Numbered from the stretch's first letter, positions 4,968-13,075 are shown. The stretch: 21,752 bases of DNA from a virus (IMGVR_UViG_3300010885_008822:1-21752), one strand, 5' to 3'. Program-made: numbers and translations. Notes: generated from the letters alone by a model not told the origin.

Positions 4968-4976
4968 TGCTATAAT
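4968..4976 (+). promoter_or_regulatory. Extended -10 promoter of the first glycosyltransferase
   Basis: TGC-TATAAT (4968-4976) lies right after the fibre gene stop. A leader of about 20 nt with AAAGGA (4988-4993) precedes the ATG at 5003, so this message is not leaderless. The second glycosyltransferase has the same TGCTATAATAGA...AAAGGATT layout. Confidence 0.65.
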
Positions 4977-5002
4977 AGATATCTAACAAAGGATTTCAGG
5001 GT

Positions 5003-5956
5003 ATGAAAATCGCAGTTTATACAATTGCACTTAATGAAGAAAAACACGTTGAACGCTGGTATAACTCAGTAAAGGACGCTGACTATATCCTTATTGCTGA
5101 CACTGGCTCTACTGACCGTACCGTGGAAATTGCCAAGTCGCTTGGCATCAATGTCTACAACATCTCAATCAAGCCTTGGCGTTTTGACGTTGCAAGGAAC
5201 ACAGCCCTAGCACTATTGCCAGCAGATATTGACCTATGTGTTTCGTTAGACATGGATGAAGTGATTTCAGAAGGCTGGAGACAAGAACTAGAAAAGACTA
5301 CTGGAAATCAGATTACATATGTTTGGGATAACCAGAACCAAGGAAAAAGCATGATAGCAAATAAGATACATTCTAGAAATGGATATGTCTGGAAGTACTT
5401 GGTTCACGAAGGCATAGTTCAGGATAGGCTATTGCCAGATATTGAATTTGCTCAGGGTATTGAAGTAACACATTTCCCAGATTTGCAAAAATCAAGAGAT
5501 GGATACACAGACTTAATCAAGGCTGCCATAGACGAGAACCCAAACATCACAAGGTACTACAAATACTACACGGATGCCTTAGTTTCTATGAAGCGTTATG
5601 AAGAAGCAGAGGCTTACTATATTGAGATGATGAAGGTTCCAGGATTTGAAGATACCGACAAGGCTCACGTTTATAAACTCATGGCTGACATAATTCCAGA
5701 GAAAGAACACTCTTATCTTATTGCTTGCTTGCAGTATGCCCCAGAAAGAAGAGAGCCTTACTACTACCTAGCACAATACTTTTTTAAGCAGGGTGACTAC
5801 ATCATTGCAAGCCACTATGTAAAGCAAGCACTAGAGCACACAGGTTCAAAACTAGATGTTTTTAATAACAAAGAAGTCTGGACTGGTGGGATAGAAAAGT
5901 TACAGGCAGACATTCAGGAATGCTATAATAGAAAAGACCAAAGGATTAAAGAATGA
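5003..5956 (+). CDS. Family 2 glycosyltransferase with TPR-like C terminus (317 aa)
   Basis: GT-A fold glycosyltransferase, family GT2. The start MKIAVYTIALNE is followed by ADTGSTD (residues 32-38, nucleotide-sugar binding) and the DxD motif (Asp83-Met-Asp85-Glu), which coordinates the metal and sugar diphosphate. The C-terminal half (about 170-300) has Tyr/Ala-rich helical pairs like TPR repeats, which often bind the acceptor protein. It would transfer a sugar in the cytoplasm; donor and acceptor cannot be read from sequence. Placement between fibre genes suggests it glycosylates a virion fibre, but host-glycan modification is possible. It overlaps the next gene by ATGA. Confidence 0.85.
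   Translation: MKIAVYTIALNEEKHVERWYNSVKDADYILIADTGSTDRTVEIAKSLGINVYNISIKPWRFDVARNTALALLPADIDLCVSLDMDEVISEGWRQELEKTTGNQITYVWDNQNQGKSMIANKIHSRNGYVWKYLVHEGIVQDRLLPDIEFAQGIEVTHFPDLQKSRDGYTDLIKAAIDENPNITRYYKYYTDALVSMKRYEEAEAYYIEMMKVPGFEDTDKAHVYKLMADIIPEKEHSYLIACLQYAPERREPYYYLAQYFFKQGDYIIASHYVKQALEHTGSKLDVFNNKEVWTGGIEKLQADIQECYNRKDQRIKE
5921..5929 (+). promoter_or_regulatory. Extended -10 promoter inside the end of the first glycosyltransferase gene
   Basis: TGC-TATAAT lies within the last codons of the upstream gene. AAAGGA (5940-5945) follows as ribosome binding site for the ATG at 5953. The layout repeats that of 4968-4993, so promoter and gene were probably duplicated together. Confidence 0.6.
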
Positions 5957-7005
5957 AAATTGCGGTATACACAATTGCCCTAAACGAACAGGATAACGTT
6001 CAGCAATGGTACGATTCTGCCAAAGATGCAGACTACCTGCTAATTGCAGACACAGGTTCTACAGATAAGACTATTAGGCTTGCTAAGAAACTAGGAATTA
6101 ACGTTGTTAAGGTTTCAATTAGTCCTTGGAGATTTGACGATGCTCGTAATGCTGCCCTTGCACTCCTACCTGCCGATATTGATATGTGTGTATCTCTTGA
6201 CATGGATGAAATACTTGCTCCTGGATGGAGAGCGGCATTAGAAGAACTTGATGATGATGTAACCCAAGTTAATTACAAATATACTTGGTCATGGAGAGAC
6301 CCTACTTCAAGAACTCAACCACAAGTTGTTTATGTTGCTGATAAGGTTCATGCTCGTCATGGATATCGCTGGAAATATCTAGTTCACGAAGTAGTTGTTC
6401 CAGATAGAAATGATTCTCACAAAAAGGTTGATTCTGAAGATTTTGAGATTTATCACTATGGCGATATTGAAAGAAGTCCTAATAGATATAATGAAATGGT
6501 CTATCAAACTTGGGAAGAAAACAAAGATGATAAAAGATATTGGGTATATAAGTACGAATGTCTTTTGGCAGAAGATGCCGATAAGGCACGAGCAACAGTT
6601 TTTGAATACCTTAAGAAATTTAAGAACGACCTAAGCAATGAAGAAAAGGCAAGGGCATACCGCACAATCTTTTTAACAAATAGTTTTAAATATTATAAAA
6701 TGTTAAAAAAGTCAATAAGGCTATCACCAAATACTCGTGACTACTATGTAGATTCAGCCATTGTTGAGTTTAATCGTGGTCACCTGAGACGTGCCAGGAA
6801 GTTTGCAAAGAAAGCCATGACTATAAGTACTAGAAAACTAGACATGACCTATCAGGAATATGTCTGGGGATATTTGATGAAAAACATGCTATATGTGTGT
6901 AATTATAATCTTAGGTTCAAAAACAAAAAGAACAAACTTGCTTTTAATGTTTCCTCTCTAACCAGTTCCAGTTTTGATTTATTTAAAGACTCAGACGTGC
7001 TATAA
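5953..7005 (+). CDS. Family 2 glycosyltransferase, paralogue (350 aa)
   Basis: Paralogue of the preceding gene: I count 66 identical residues in the first 86, including ADTGSTD (32-38) and DMDE (83-86). Beyond about residue 100 the two diverge; this one has a longer, basic helical C terminus with TPR-like pairs (about 190-320). Conserved catalytic ends with different C termini suggest the same chemistry on different acceptors. It overlaps the upstream gene by ATGA, and its TAA stop is embedded in the -10 box of the next gene. Confidence 0.85.
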   Translation: MKIAVYTIALNEQDNVQQWYDSAKDADYLLIADTGSTDKTIRLAKKLGINVVKVSISPWRFDDARNAALALLPADIDMCVSLDMDEILAPGWRAALEELDDDVTQVNYKYTWSWRDPTSRTQPQVVYVADKVHARHGYRWKYLVHEVVVPDRNDSHKKVDSEDFEIYHYGDIERSPNRYNEMVYQTWEENKDDKRYWVYKYECLLAEDADKARATVFEYLKKFKNDLSNEEKARAYRTIFLTNSFKYYKMLKKSIRLSPNTRDYYVDSAIVEFNRGHLRRARKFAKKAMTISTRKLDMTYQEYVWGYLMKNMLYVCNYNLRFKNKKNKLAFNVSSLTSSSFDLFKDSDVL

Positions 7006-7013
7006 TATAGATT
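6998..7013 (+). promoter_or_regulatory. Leaderless extended -10 promoter
   Basis: TGC-TATAAT (6998-7006) ends 7 nt before the ATG at 7014, with no room for a ribosome binding site. The TAA inside TATAAT is the stop codon of the upstream glycosyltransferase. Confidence 0.65.
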
Positions 7014-8159
7014 ATGGCTACTCAAATTGGTTCAGGCTCAACTACCCTTGCAACATACATCCCAGATTTGGCAGATACTGCTAATATTCAGACTGCTCTT
7101 AAGCAGTTGTATTATGGTACTACTGGAGGAACACTTAGCACAACTACAGGTATTTATGGTGCTCTTTACACTCTTTATACTGGAAACCCAACCCTTTCTG
7201 GTAACGTGACAATTACTGGAGACCTAACGGTAAGTGGAACAACCACAACGCTTGACGTAGCAAATTTATTGGTAGAAGATAAAGAAATTATTATAGGAAA
7301 CGTCACTACTCCATCAAATACTACCGCTAATGGTGGCGGAATCAGGCTTGAGGCAGGTACAGATGTTGACAAAACAATCCTTTGGGATTCTACAAACTTT
7401 AACTGGACTACATCAGAAAACTGGAACATTGCTTCTGGTAAAACTTTAAAGATTAATAACGTAACACTTCTTGATACGAATGCCCCCAAGTCAATGGCGA
7501 CTTTGATGGGGTATACTTCAACTGCAACAGCAGCAGGTACAACAACTCTTACAAACACAAGTTCTTATTATCAGCAGTTTACAGGCTCAACCACACAAAC
7601 AGTGGTTCTTCCAGTAACAAGCACATTGATTACAGGATGGACATTCCACATTGTAAACAATAGCACTGGAAACGTAACAGTGAACTCTTCAGGAGGTAAC
7701 CAGGTTATTGTTGTTATTCCTGGAACTACCGCAATGGTAACCTGTATTGGAACCACGCTAACTACCGCCGCTGACTGGGAAGCAGGTCTTACAGACTTTA
7801 GCACATACACAGGAACTGGTGCGGTTGTTATGGGAACAACCCCAACAATTACTGGACCAGTATATGCTTCCAATACTTACGCTACAACACAAACTTTAAC
7901 AACATCTAACGATATCGTTCACCTTACTGCACCTGCAACTGGTTGGACACTAACTTTACCAACTCCAACAGCAGGAAAAATTCTTTATTTAAATAGAACT
8001 GATGCAACTGCAAACTTGATTACAGTTTCTGGACATATCAATGGAACTGCAGCAGCAAGCAATACTACATGGTTTCCAGTATCGACAGCAAACAGAAGAG
8101 TTATGCTAGTTTCTAACGGAACTTCTTGGTATCCAATGATTGCTGGAACTGTAGCATAA
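7014..8159 (+). CDS. Tail fibre / structural protein (381 aa)
   Basis: A Thr-, Gly- and Asn-rich beta protein without membrane segments. Residues about 60-95 carry the 'GNVTITGDLTVSGTTTT...VEDKEIIIG' type repeat known from structural proteins of aquatic phages. That is followed by a 'GGIRLEAGTD...ILWDSTNFNWTTSENWNIASGKTLKIN' segment found in the same proteins. The C-terminal 200 residues are further beta repeats. It is probably a virion fibre or appendage; whether it binds receptor is unknown. Transcription is probably leaderless, from the -10 at 7001. The gene ends just before a terminator belonging mainly to the opposite strand. Confidence 0.75.
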   Translation: MATQIGSGSTTLATYIPDLADTANIQTALKQLYYGTTGGTLSTTTGIYGALYTLYTGNPTLSGNVTITGDLTVSGTTTTLDVANLLVEDKEIIIGNVTTPSNTTANGGGIRLEAGTDVDKTILWDSTNFNWTTSENWNIASGKTLKINNVTLLDTNAPKSMATLMGYTSTATAAGTTTLTNTSSYYQQFTGSTTQTVVLPVTSTLITGWTFHIVNNSTGNVTVNSSGGNQVIVVIPGTTAMVTCIGTTLTTAADWEAGLTDFSTYTGTGAVVMGTTPTITGPVYASNTYATTQTLTTSNDIVHLTAPATGWTLTLPTPTAGKILYLNRTDATANLITVSGHINGTAAASNTTWFPVSTANRRVMLVSNGTSWYPMIAGTVA

Positions 8160-8160
8160 T

Positions 8161-8187
8161 AAAAATACCCCCAGATTTCTCTGAGGG
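8161..8187 (-). terminator. Intrinsic terminator of the hydrolase gene
   Basis: On the minus strand CCCTCAGA (8187-8180) pairs with TCTGGGGG (8175-8168) around GAAA, fully paired with one G-U, followed by TATTTTTATT. On the plus strand the G-U becomes an A-C mismatch, so it works best leftward, though it may slow rightward transcription too. Confidence 0.75.
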
Positions 8188-8195
8188 CATCTTTA

Positions 8196-8780
8196 TTAAT
8201 TAGTTTCTACTAGCCTAACAAATGCTATCTTGTCACCTTTAAAGTTTTTGAGCGATTGAACTACTGTTGTTCTATGCCAACTATTTCCATCGACAATCAT
8301 TCCATTGCCTAAGTAAATCCCAGCATGATAATACCAATAATCGCTACCTCTACTAAAAGTCACAATGTCTCCAGGTTTTGCGTTTTTATAACTAACCCTT
8401 TTACCAGAGTGTGCTTGTGCGGTTGCAGAATGCTTTAGTTCTATATTGAATTGCCCATAGGTCCATAAAACTAGACCAGAGCAGTCCCACCCAAATTTAG
8501 GGCTTGAGCCAGCAAACACATATGGGGTTTTGTTTTGTCTGCTTTTTAAATACTTTAGAATTTTTTTCATTCTGGTGGTATTTTTTTCTACCTTTTGAAG
8601 GCGTTGCTGTTGTTTTTGTATAAATGTCAAACTAGTAATTGGGTTAAAATTAATTGACTTTTGAACAACAGTTTTTGTTTCTATATTTAATTGTTTAGCA
8701 TTGGCTACAGAGCCAACGCAGTTTGTGAATCCTAGAATTATTGCTAATCCTATTCCTATTGCAGCAAATTTTTTATTCAT
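8196..8780 (-). CDS. Secreted NlpC/P60 cell-wall hydrolase, putative endolysin (194 aa)
   Basis: Residues 1-28 are a Sec-type signal peptide: MNKK, a hydrophobic core, and a VANA cleavage site. Residues 30-80 are a basic, Gln/Lys-rich helix; 85-190 are an NlpC/P60 domain with the catalytic Cys100 (GWDCSG) and His152 (YYHAGIYLGNG). The third polar residue is not certain. Such enzymes cut bonds within the peptide stems of peptidoglycan. It is the only minus-strand gene in the virion module, has its own promoter, a strong AAGGAGG site (8794-8788) and a terminator. Export by the host would avoid the need for a classical holin. A structural wall-degrading role is less likely, given the signal peptide. 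Confidence 0.85.
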   Translation of the reverse strand: MNKKFAAIGIGLAIILGFTNCVGSVANAKQLNIETKTVVQKSINFNPITSLTFIQKQQQRLQKVEKNTTRMKKILKYLKSRQNKTPYVFAGSSPKFGWDCSGLVLWTYGQFNIELKHSATAQAHSGKRVSYKNAKPGDIVTFSRGSDYWYYHAGIYLGNGMIVDGNSWHRTTVVQSLKNFKGDKIAFVRLVETN

Positions 8781-8812
8781 TTTGCTACCTCCTTATTTTT
8801 TATGTTGTTACT

Positions 8813-8833
8813 ATACCGCTGATTGCTCGGTAT
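8813..8833 (-). other. Hairpin in the hydrolase 5' leader
   Basis: ATACCG (8813-8818) and CGGTAT (8828-8833) form a 6-bp stem with a 9-base loop. ATTGCT (8881-8876 on the minus strand) can also pair with AGCAAT (8827-8822) across the leader, so the untranslated RNA may fold in alternative ways. A short GGAAG-GATG-CTTCC hairpin lies at 8909-8896. I do not recognise a known riboswitch class. Confidence 0.35.
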
Positions 8834-8850
8834 TCTGGCAGACAGTATTC

Positions 8851-8879
8851 TTTATATGAAGTAGAGTCTTGTAAAGCAA
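8851..8879 (-). promoter_or_regulatory. Possible second promoter of the hydrolase gene
   Basis: On the minus strand TTGCTT (8879-8874) is separated by 17 bp from TATAAA (8856-8851). It would give a leader of about 65 nt to the hydrolase start at 8780. Confidence 0.4.
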
Positions 8880-8909
8880 TAGCCTCCTTTAGGGGGGAAG
8901 CATCCTTCC

Positions 8910-8935
8910 ATTATAGCACCATTATGTGCTATAAT
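8910..8935. promoter_or_regulatory. Perfectly palindromic divergent promoter pair
   Basis: ATTATAGCAC (8910-8919), six bases, then GTGCTATAAT (8926-8935) form an exact 10-bp inverted repeat. Each arm is an extended -10 (TGC-TATAAT) facing outward. The right arm serves the 79-residue gene at 8981; the left arm serves the hydrolase on the minus strand. Two RNA polymerases could not easily sit here together, so the two directions probably compete, and a dimeric regulator could control both. Confidence 0.65.
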
Positions 8936-8980
8936 CTAGTAGTATCATAAAATTGATATCAAATATTTGAAAGGAACCAC

Positions 8981-9220
8981 ATGTCTAACAATTTTAGTGC
9001 TTATCTAACAGACGAGCAGAAACAGAACATTATCGCACAGCGTATTCAGCAGTTTGCTGTTGAGGGATACCAAATCTCTATCAACCGCAAGGTAGCAGAA
9101 GCAACTGGCGACGAAGCAGTAATTGCAGAGATTGACAAGAATATCGAAACTCTCACAAGCGTAATTGCAGCATACCAGGCTGAACTAGATGCTCTGCCAA
9201 AGACTGAGGTAACAGAATAA
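8981..9220 (+). CDS. Small coiled-coil protein of the fibre module (79 aa)
   Basis: The start MSNNFSAYLTDEQKQNIIAQRIQQFAVEGYQ and two helices with heptad-like Ile/Leu spacing (residues about 10-35 and 45-72) suggest a soluble helical hairpin or coiled coil. Similar short proteins lie beside tail-fibre genes in aquatic phages as I recall, but no function is established; chaperone or neck/fibre accessory are options. The gene has AAAGGA before the ATG, and its stop is followed after one base by the ATG of the next gene, so the two are probably coupled. Confidence 0.7.
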   Translation: MSNNFSAYLTDEQKQNIIAQRIQQFAVEGYQISINRKVAEATGDEAVIAEIDKNIETLTSVIAAYQAELDALPKTEVTE

Positions 9221-9221
9221 C

Positions 9222-9581
9222 ATGCCAACCATGCAGCAGAAGAGAGGATTAGCAAGTCGTTGGACTTCAACTAATCCCATTCTGCTTGCTGGAGAGATTG
9301 GAGTAGAAACCGATACTAACAAACTTAAAGTTGGTGATGGAGTCACTCAATGGAACAATCTAGGCTACACGAAAGTGGACCCTCAAACCATTTCTTATGT
9401 TCACACACAGAATGCACTTCTTTCTGTATGGACTATTACACATAACCTGTCTTTTAAGCCAAATGTCGTAATAACAGATTATAATGGTAATATCCTAGAA
9501 GGCGATATTGCATATGTTGGTAACAGTGGAGTCACTGTGACACTTTCGGAACCGCATATAGGATATGCGTACTTGTCTTAG
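9222..9581 (+). CDS. Fibre protein with Mtd-N-like domain (119 aa)
   Basis: Residues about 7-50 carry the pattern 'KRG.A..W...NPILLAGEIG.ETDTNKLKVGDGVTQWNNL', known from the N-terminal domain of Mtd-like and many other phage fibre proteins. Residues about 55-119 match a second small fibre domain ('W.I.HNL...P.V.ITD..GN' to 'G.AYLS'). Together they suggest a short virion fibre or cap. Despite the Mtd-like domain I see no reverse transcriptase or variable repeat, so there is no sign of a diversity-generating element. It is followed within the same unit by the 707-residue fibre gene. Confidence 0.75.
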   Translation: MPTMQQKRGLASRWTSTNPILLAGEIGVETDTNKLKVGDGVTQWNNLGYTKVDPQTISYVHTQNALLSVWTITHNLSFKPNVVITDYNGNILEGDIAYVGNSGVTVTLSEPHIGYAYLS

Positions 9582-9595
9582 AAGGAGAATAAGAA

Positions 9596-11719
9596 ATGTC
9601 TAGAAAATTTTTAACCAACATAGATTTAAATACTAATCTACTGTTGAATGCAACGCTGAACACACACTCAGCAGGAACCACCGCAGGTGCTTTGGCATAC
9701 TCAAGCGGAAGAATTCAGATTGGAAATGGCTCTGCAGCAGTAAGCACAGCCCTTAGTACAGACACAATTACCGTTGGTAGCACCGCTATCACAATTGGTG
9801 GCACTGCAACTACTATTGCAGGTCTATCGTCTGTAACCTCAACAACTTTTGTAGGTGCTCTTACAGGCAACGCATCTACCGCAACTACCCTTGCAACTGC
9901 TAGAAACATTAATGGTGTCTCCTTCAATGGCTCTGCCGATATCACTGTTACTGCTGCAGCAGGTACTCTTTCTGGTGCTACCCTAAATTCTGGGGTAACC
10001 GCATCATCCCTGACTAGCGTAGGAACTCTAACTGGTCTTACAATGGGTGGCAATATTGCTATGGGAAACAATAAGGTCACTGGTCTTGGAACTCCTACTG
10101 CAGATGCAGATGCCGCAACTAAACTTTATGTAGATACTATTGCTTCTGGTGTAAACGTTCACGAAGCAGTTAAGTATGCAACTACAGGTGCTCTAGGAAC
10201 TACTGGCAACCTTGTTGGTGGAACAATCACCCCAACATATTCAAATGGTACATCTGGTGTTGGTGCAACACTTACAATTGCTACCTCTTCAAACTGGTCA
10301 GCAGTCACTATTGATGGACAGACTCTGACAGTTAATGACCGTGTTCTTATTAAAGACCAGTCCTCTGCTCTTCAAAATGGTATCTATACAGTAACTTCTG
10401 TTGGTGCTGTTGCAAATACTACATCATTTGTATTTACTCGTGCTACTGACCAGGACGCATCCGCTGACATCAATGCTGGTGACTTGGTCTATGTTATCGC
10501 TGGTACTGTAAATGGTGGAGATGGTTATGTTCAGACAGTTACTGGAGTAACTACTGGAACTACTGGTATCGTATGGACACAGTTCTCTGGTGCTGGAGCA
10601 GTTCCACTAGCAACAATTACTACCCCTGGTATTGCCTCATTCCCTACCGCACAGTTCTCCGTAAACGGTGCAGGTGCTGTTCAGATTGACAACCTATCTG
10701 GTGGTTTGATTACTAGTGGAACAGTTGCCGATGGCAGAATTGCTTCTGCTCTTACTAGCAAGACTTATAACGGTCTTACGCTAACCGCTGCTGCAACAGG
10801 ATTTACTCTTGCTGGCGGTACAACAAGCAAGACTCTTACAGTAAGCAACACACTTACACTTGCTGGTACAGACTCTTCTACTCTTAACATTGGTTCTGGT
10901 GGTACTCTTGGTACTGCTGCATTTACAGCAACTTCTGCTTATCTTGCTGCTGGCGTAACATCGCTTCCATCAGTAACTAGTGTAAACGGCACAACCATTC
11001 CATCTTCTGCAACACTTCTGACTAACGGTGGTGCTCTTGGAACTCCTGCATCTGGTACTCTTACAAACGCAACAGGTCTGCCAGTATCAACTGGTATTTC
11101 GGGACTAGGAACTGGAGTTGCTACTGCTCTTGCAGTTGCTGTAGGTTCTGCTGGTGCTTTTGTAACTAACGGTGGAGCACTTGGTACGCCTTCAGGCGGT
11201 ACGCTAACAAATGCTACTGGTCTTCCAATTAGCACTGGTGTTTCTGGTCTGGGTACAGGTGTTGCAACATTCCTTGGCACTCCAACAAGTGCAAACCTTC
11301 GTGCAGCAATCTCTGACGAATCAGGAACTGGTGCAATCGTATTTGCTGGTGGTGACATTGGTGCTGCTACAGCAACAACTGCAACTGCTGGTAACTCTAG
11401 CACACTTGTTGCTACAACAGCATTCGTTGCTAACGCAGTATCCTCTTCGGGTACTAAAAAGTACACAGCAACCAACGCATCTATTACTCCATCATCTGGA
11501 ACTGCAACATGGACAATCCTAGCAACAACACACTTGCTTGGAAACACTCCAGCAATTCAGGTTCAGATGTTTGAAGTTTCTAGCGGTATGCTAGTTGATG
11601 CAGACTTTAAGGTAGACCAGACTGCTGGTTCTGCTGCTCCAACTGGAGATGTAACCATTACCTGGAATGCATCTGCAACTGTTTCTGCAGCAACTTATCG
11701 TATTGTGCTAATTGGATAA
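9596..11719 (+). CDS. Large tail-fibre protein (707 aa)
   Basis: A long low-complexity Thr/Ala/Gly/Ser-rich beta protein. Residues about 60-160 are repeats of fibre-shaft type. A PTADADAATKLYVD motif (about 166-180) leads into a globular domain (about 185-335, with DRVLIKDQSSALQNGIY) seen in many phage fibres. Residues about 475-560 hold two copies of a 'TNGGALGTP..GTLTNATGLP' unit, 48 residues apart. The last 70 residues form a terminal beta domain. It is probably the main long fibre and a receptor-binding candidate. A strong AAGGAG (9582-9587) lies 8 nt before the ATG, so it is the best canonical ribosome site in the module. Confidence 0.85.
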   Translation: MSRKFLTNIDLNTNLLLNATLNTHSAGTTAGALAYSSGRIQIGNGSAAVSTALSTDTITVGSTAITIGGTATTIAGLSSVTSTTFVGALTGNASTATTLATARNINGVSFNGSADITVTAAAGTLSGATLNSGVTASSLTSVGTLTGLTMGGNIAMGNNKVTGLGTPTADADAATKLYVDTIASGVNVHEAVKYATTGALGTTGNLVGGTITPTYSNGTSGVGATLTIATSSNWSAVTIDGQTLTVNDRVLIKDQSSALQNGIYTVTSVGAVANTTSFVFTRATDQDASADINAGDLVYVIAGTVNGGDGYVQTVTGVTTGTTGIVWTQFSGAGAVPLATITTPGIASFPTAQFSVNGAGAVQIDNLSGGLITSGTVADGRIASALTSKTYNGLTLTAAATGFTLAGGTTSKTLTVSNTLTLAGTDSSTLNIGSGGTLGTAAFTATSAYLAAGVTSLPSVTSVNGTTIPSSATLLTNGGALGTPASGTLTNATGLPVSTGISGLGTGVATALAVAVGSAGAFVTNGGALGTPSGGTLTNATGLPISTGVSGLGTGVATFLGTPTSANLRAAISDESGTGAIVFAGGDIGAATATTATAGNSSTLVATTAFVANAVSSSGTKKYTATNASITPSSGTATWTILATTHLLGNTPAIQVQMFEVSSGMLVDADFKVDQTAGSAAPTGDVTITWNASATVSAATYRIVLIG
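11021..11269 (+). repeat. Two-copy repeat inside the large fibre gene
   Basis: Two units of about 105 bp start at 11021 and 11165, 144 bp apart. Their translations differ at only about four of 35 residues, while the DNA differs at many third codon positions. The copies are therefore old or kept apart at DNA level, and protein sequence has been held constant. Confidence 0.65.
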
Positions 11720-11721
11720 TC

Positions 11722-11736
11722 TGCTATAATTTAAAT
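11722..11736 (+). promoter_or_regulatory. Leaderless extended -10 promoter
   Basis: TGC-TATAAT (11722-11730) lies just after the upstream stop and ends 6 nt before the ATG at 11737. No ribosome binding site is possible on the resulting message. Confidence 0.65.
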
Positions 11737-13011
11737 ATGGCAAGAATACAATTATCTGGAACACAAATACCAACAGTCTCTAAACTAAACATTGACGGTG
11801 AACTAACACTAGATGCTGCCTCTGGCACATCTGGTCAAGTACTAACTTCCGCTGGTGCAGGTGTAACTCCAACTTGGACAACTCCATCATCAGGCTCATT
11901 GGGATATATTGGAAATTATCAAACCACTGCATCATCAGTAACTTCAGGAACAGTCACTATAGGTGGTGCTACAGGAGCAAACATAGACCCATTTAAACTT
12001 AGTCTTCTTGGTGGTAACACTACTAGCGCCAGTACAACTGGTGGAAGCATCACTATAAGGGGCGGAAACTCAACAAATACTTCAGGAATAACTACTGGTG
12101 GAAGCATAACTATTGTCGCTGGCAATGGCAATGCTACCCAAGGTGCTGGCGGTAATGTCACTATTGAGGGTGGCACTGGTTCAGGTCCATCAGTAAATGG
12201 TAATGGAAATGTTTATATTGGAAATGCCTCTGCAACAGACATGGTGTCAATAGGAAATGGAAGTAATTCAATTTATCTTTCAGGTCTAATCAGCATGAGT
12301 GGAACAACAACACTTACTCTTCCACCAAGCCTTGTTCTACAGACCTCTGGTTCTCCTGGTGTTTTGGGAATCGGCACTGACCTACAACTTAATGTTAGTA
12401 ATAGTATTACCTATGATGGCTCTGGTGCACTTGGGTATTCTGGAGAAACCTATTACGGTGCTCAAACTTCTTCTGGTAGAGGACGAATACCTCTAGTTCA
12501 CTCAGTCTTTTCACAAGCAAACGCTACTGCTGGACCAAGTACTGGTTCTGTTACTGTTAGTGCTTTTGCTGCTGCCAATGATGTTTTATCTTCGCTACAG
12601 GCAGCAAAACTTTATAAATTTAGTGCTAAATATTTTATTAGTACAAGTTTTACCAGCGGTATTTATAACATGGCTTTGCTTTTTACATTTAGCAATGCTC
12701 CAGCATCAATTAAATACTCTTTTAAAACATATACACAAACTGTCGGAACAACAATAAAAGCCATGGGTTCTGGAACGTCAACAACACTTGACCCACTAAA
12801 TGGTACTCAGTCTGCCTCTGGAACTTGGGTGGTAGAGGTTGATGGATACTTTATAACCCATGCAACACTAACAAGCACACTTACTCCTCAAGTACAAATT
12901 AACCCATCAGCAGGTGGAAACAACGGAGCCACAGTTCAAGCAGGTTCCTGGATTGAAATTGAAAAAATTGGTACATCTACTCAAACAAAAATTGCTGGAA
13001 ACTGGGCATAG
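11737..13011 (+). CDS. Fibre protein with Gly-rich shaft and C-terminal head (424 aa)
   Basis: Residues about 25-55 hold the SGTSGQVLTS...PTWTTPSSG segment common in phage fibres. Residues about 90-190 are a Gly/Asn/Thr-rich shaft with a repeated GGSITI/GGNVTI pattern, likely a beta-helix. Residues about 246-424 are a more complex beta domain, probably a trimeric head exposed to the host surface. No membrane or signal segment is present. It is probably a second receptor-binding fibre or a fibre-tip protein. Its message appears leaderless. The reductase promoter begins immediately after its stop. Confidence 0.75.
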   Translation: MARIQLSGTQIPTVSKLNIDGELTLDAASGTSGQVLTSAGAGVTPTWTTPSSGSLGYIGNYQTTASSVTSGTVTIGGATGANIDPFKLSLLGGNTTSASTTGGSITIRGGNSTNTSGITTGGSITIVAGNGNATQGAGGNVTIEGGTGSGPSVNGNGNVYIGNASATDMVSIGNGSNSIYLSGLISMSGTTTLTLPPSLVLQTSGSPGVLGIGTDLQLNVSNSITYDGSGALGYSGETYYGAQTSSGRGRIPLVHSVFSQANATAGPSTGSVTVSAFAAANDVLSSLQAAKLYKFSAKYFISTSFTSGIYNMALLFTFSNAPASIKYSFKTYTQTVGTTIKAMGSGTSTTLDPLNGTQSASGTWVVEVDGYFITHATLTSTLTPQVQINPSAGGNNGATVQAGSWIEIEKIGTSTQTKIAGNWA

Positions 13012-13012
13012 T

Positions 13013-13058
13013 TTGACATTTCTTAAAACTGTGGTATACTATTACTAATCACAGTTTT
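13013..13058 (+). promoter_or_regulatory. Consensus promoter with operator-like inverted repeat for the reductase
   Basis: TTGACA (13013-13018), 16 bp, then TATACT (13035-13040), preceded by TGG, is the closest match to a consensus promoter in the window. AAAACTGTG (13025-13033) and CACAGTTTT (13050-13058) form a perfect 9-bp inverted repeat around the -10. Because the left arm lies upstream of the expected start, this is more likely a protein-binding site than an RNA hairpin. It does not match the NrdR box as I know it. Confidence 0.75.
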
Positions 13059-13075
13059 GGAAAGGCGGAAACGCT

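Noticed and set aside
8781-8909. c-di-AMP riboswitch in the hydrolase leader
   Set aside because: Such riboswitches control cell-wall hydrolases in actinobacteria, but the leader does not match the conserved core that I know; only short hairpins are visible.
9222-9581. Diversity-generating retroelement, prompted by the Mtd-N-like domain
   Set aside because: I see no reverse transcriptase, template repeat or variable repeat in the window.
10939-11547. 202-codon minus-strand ORF opposite the large fibre gene
   Set aside because: Pro/Val/Ala-rich antisense of a Gly/Thr-rich fibre; no start signal.
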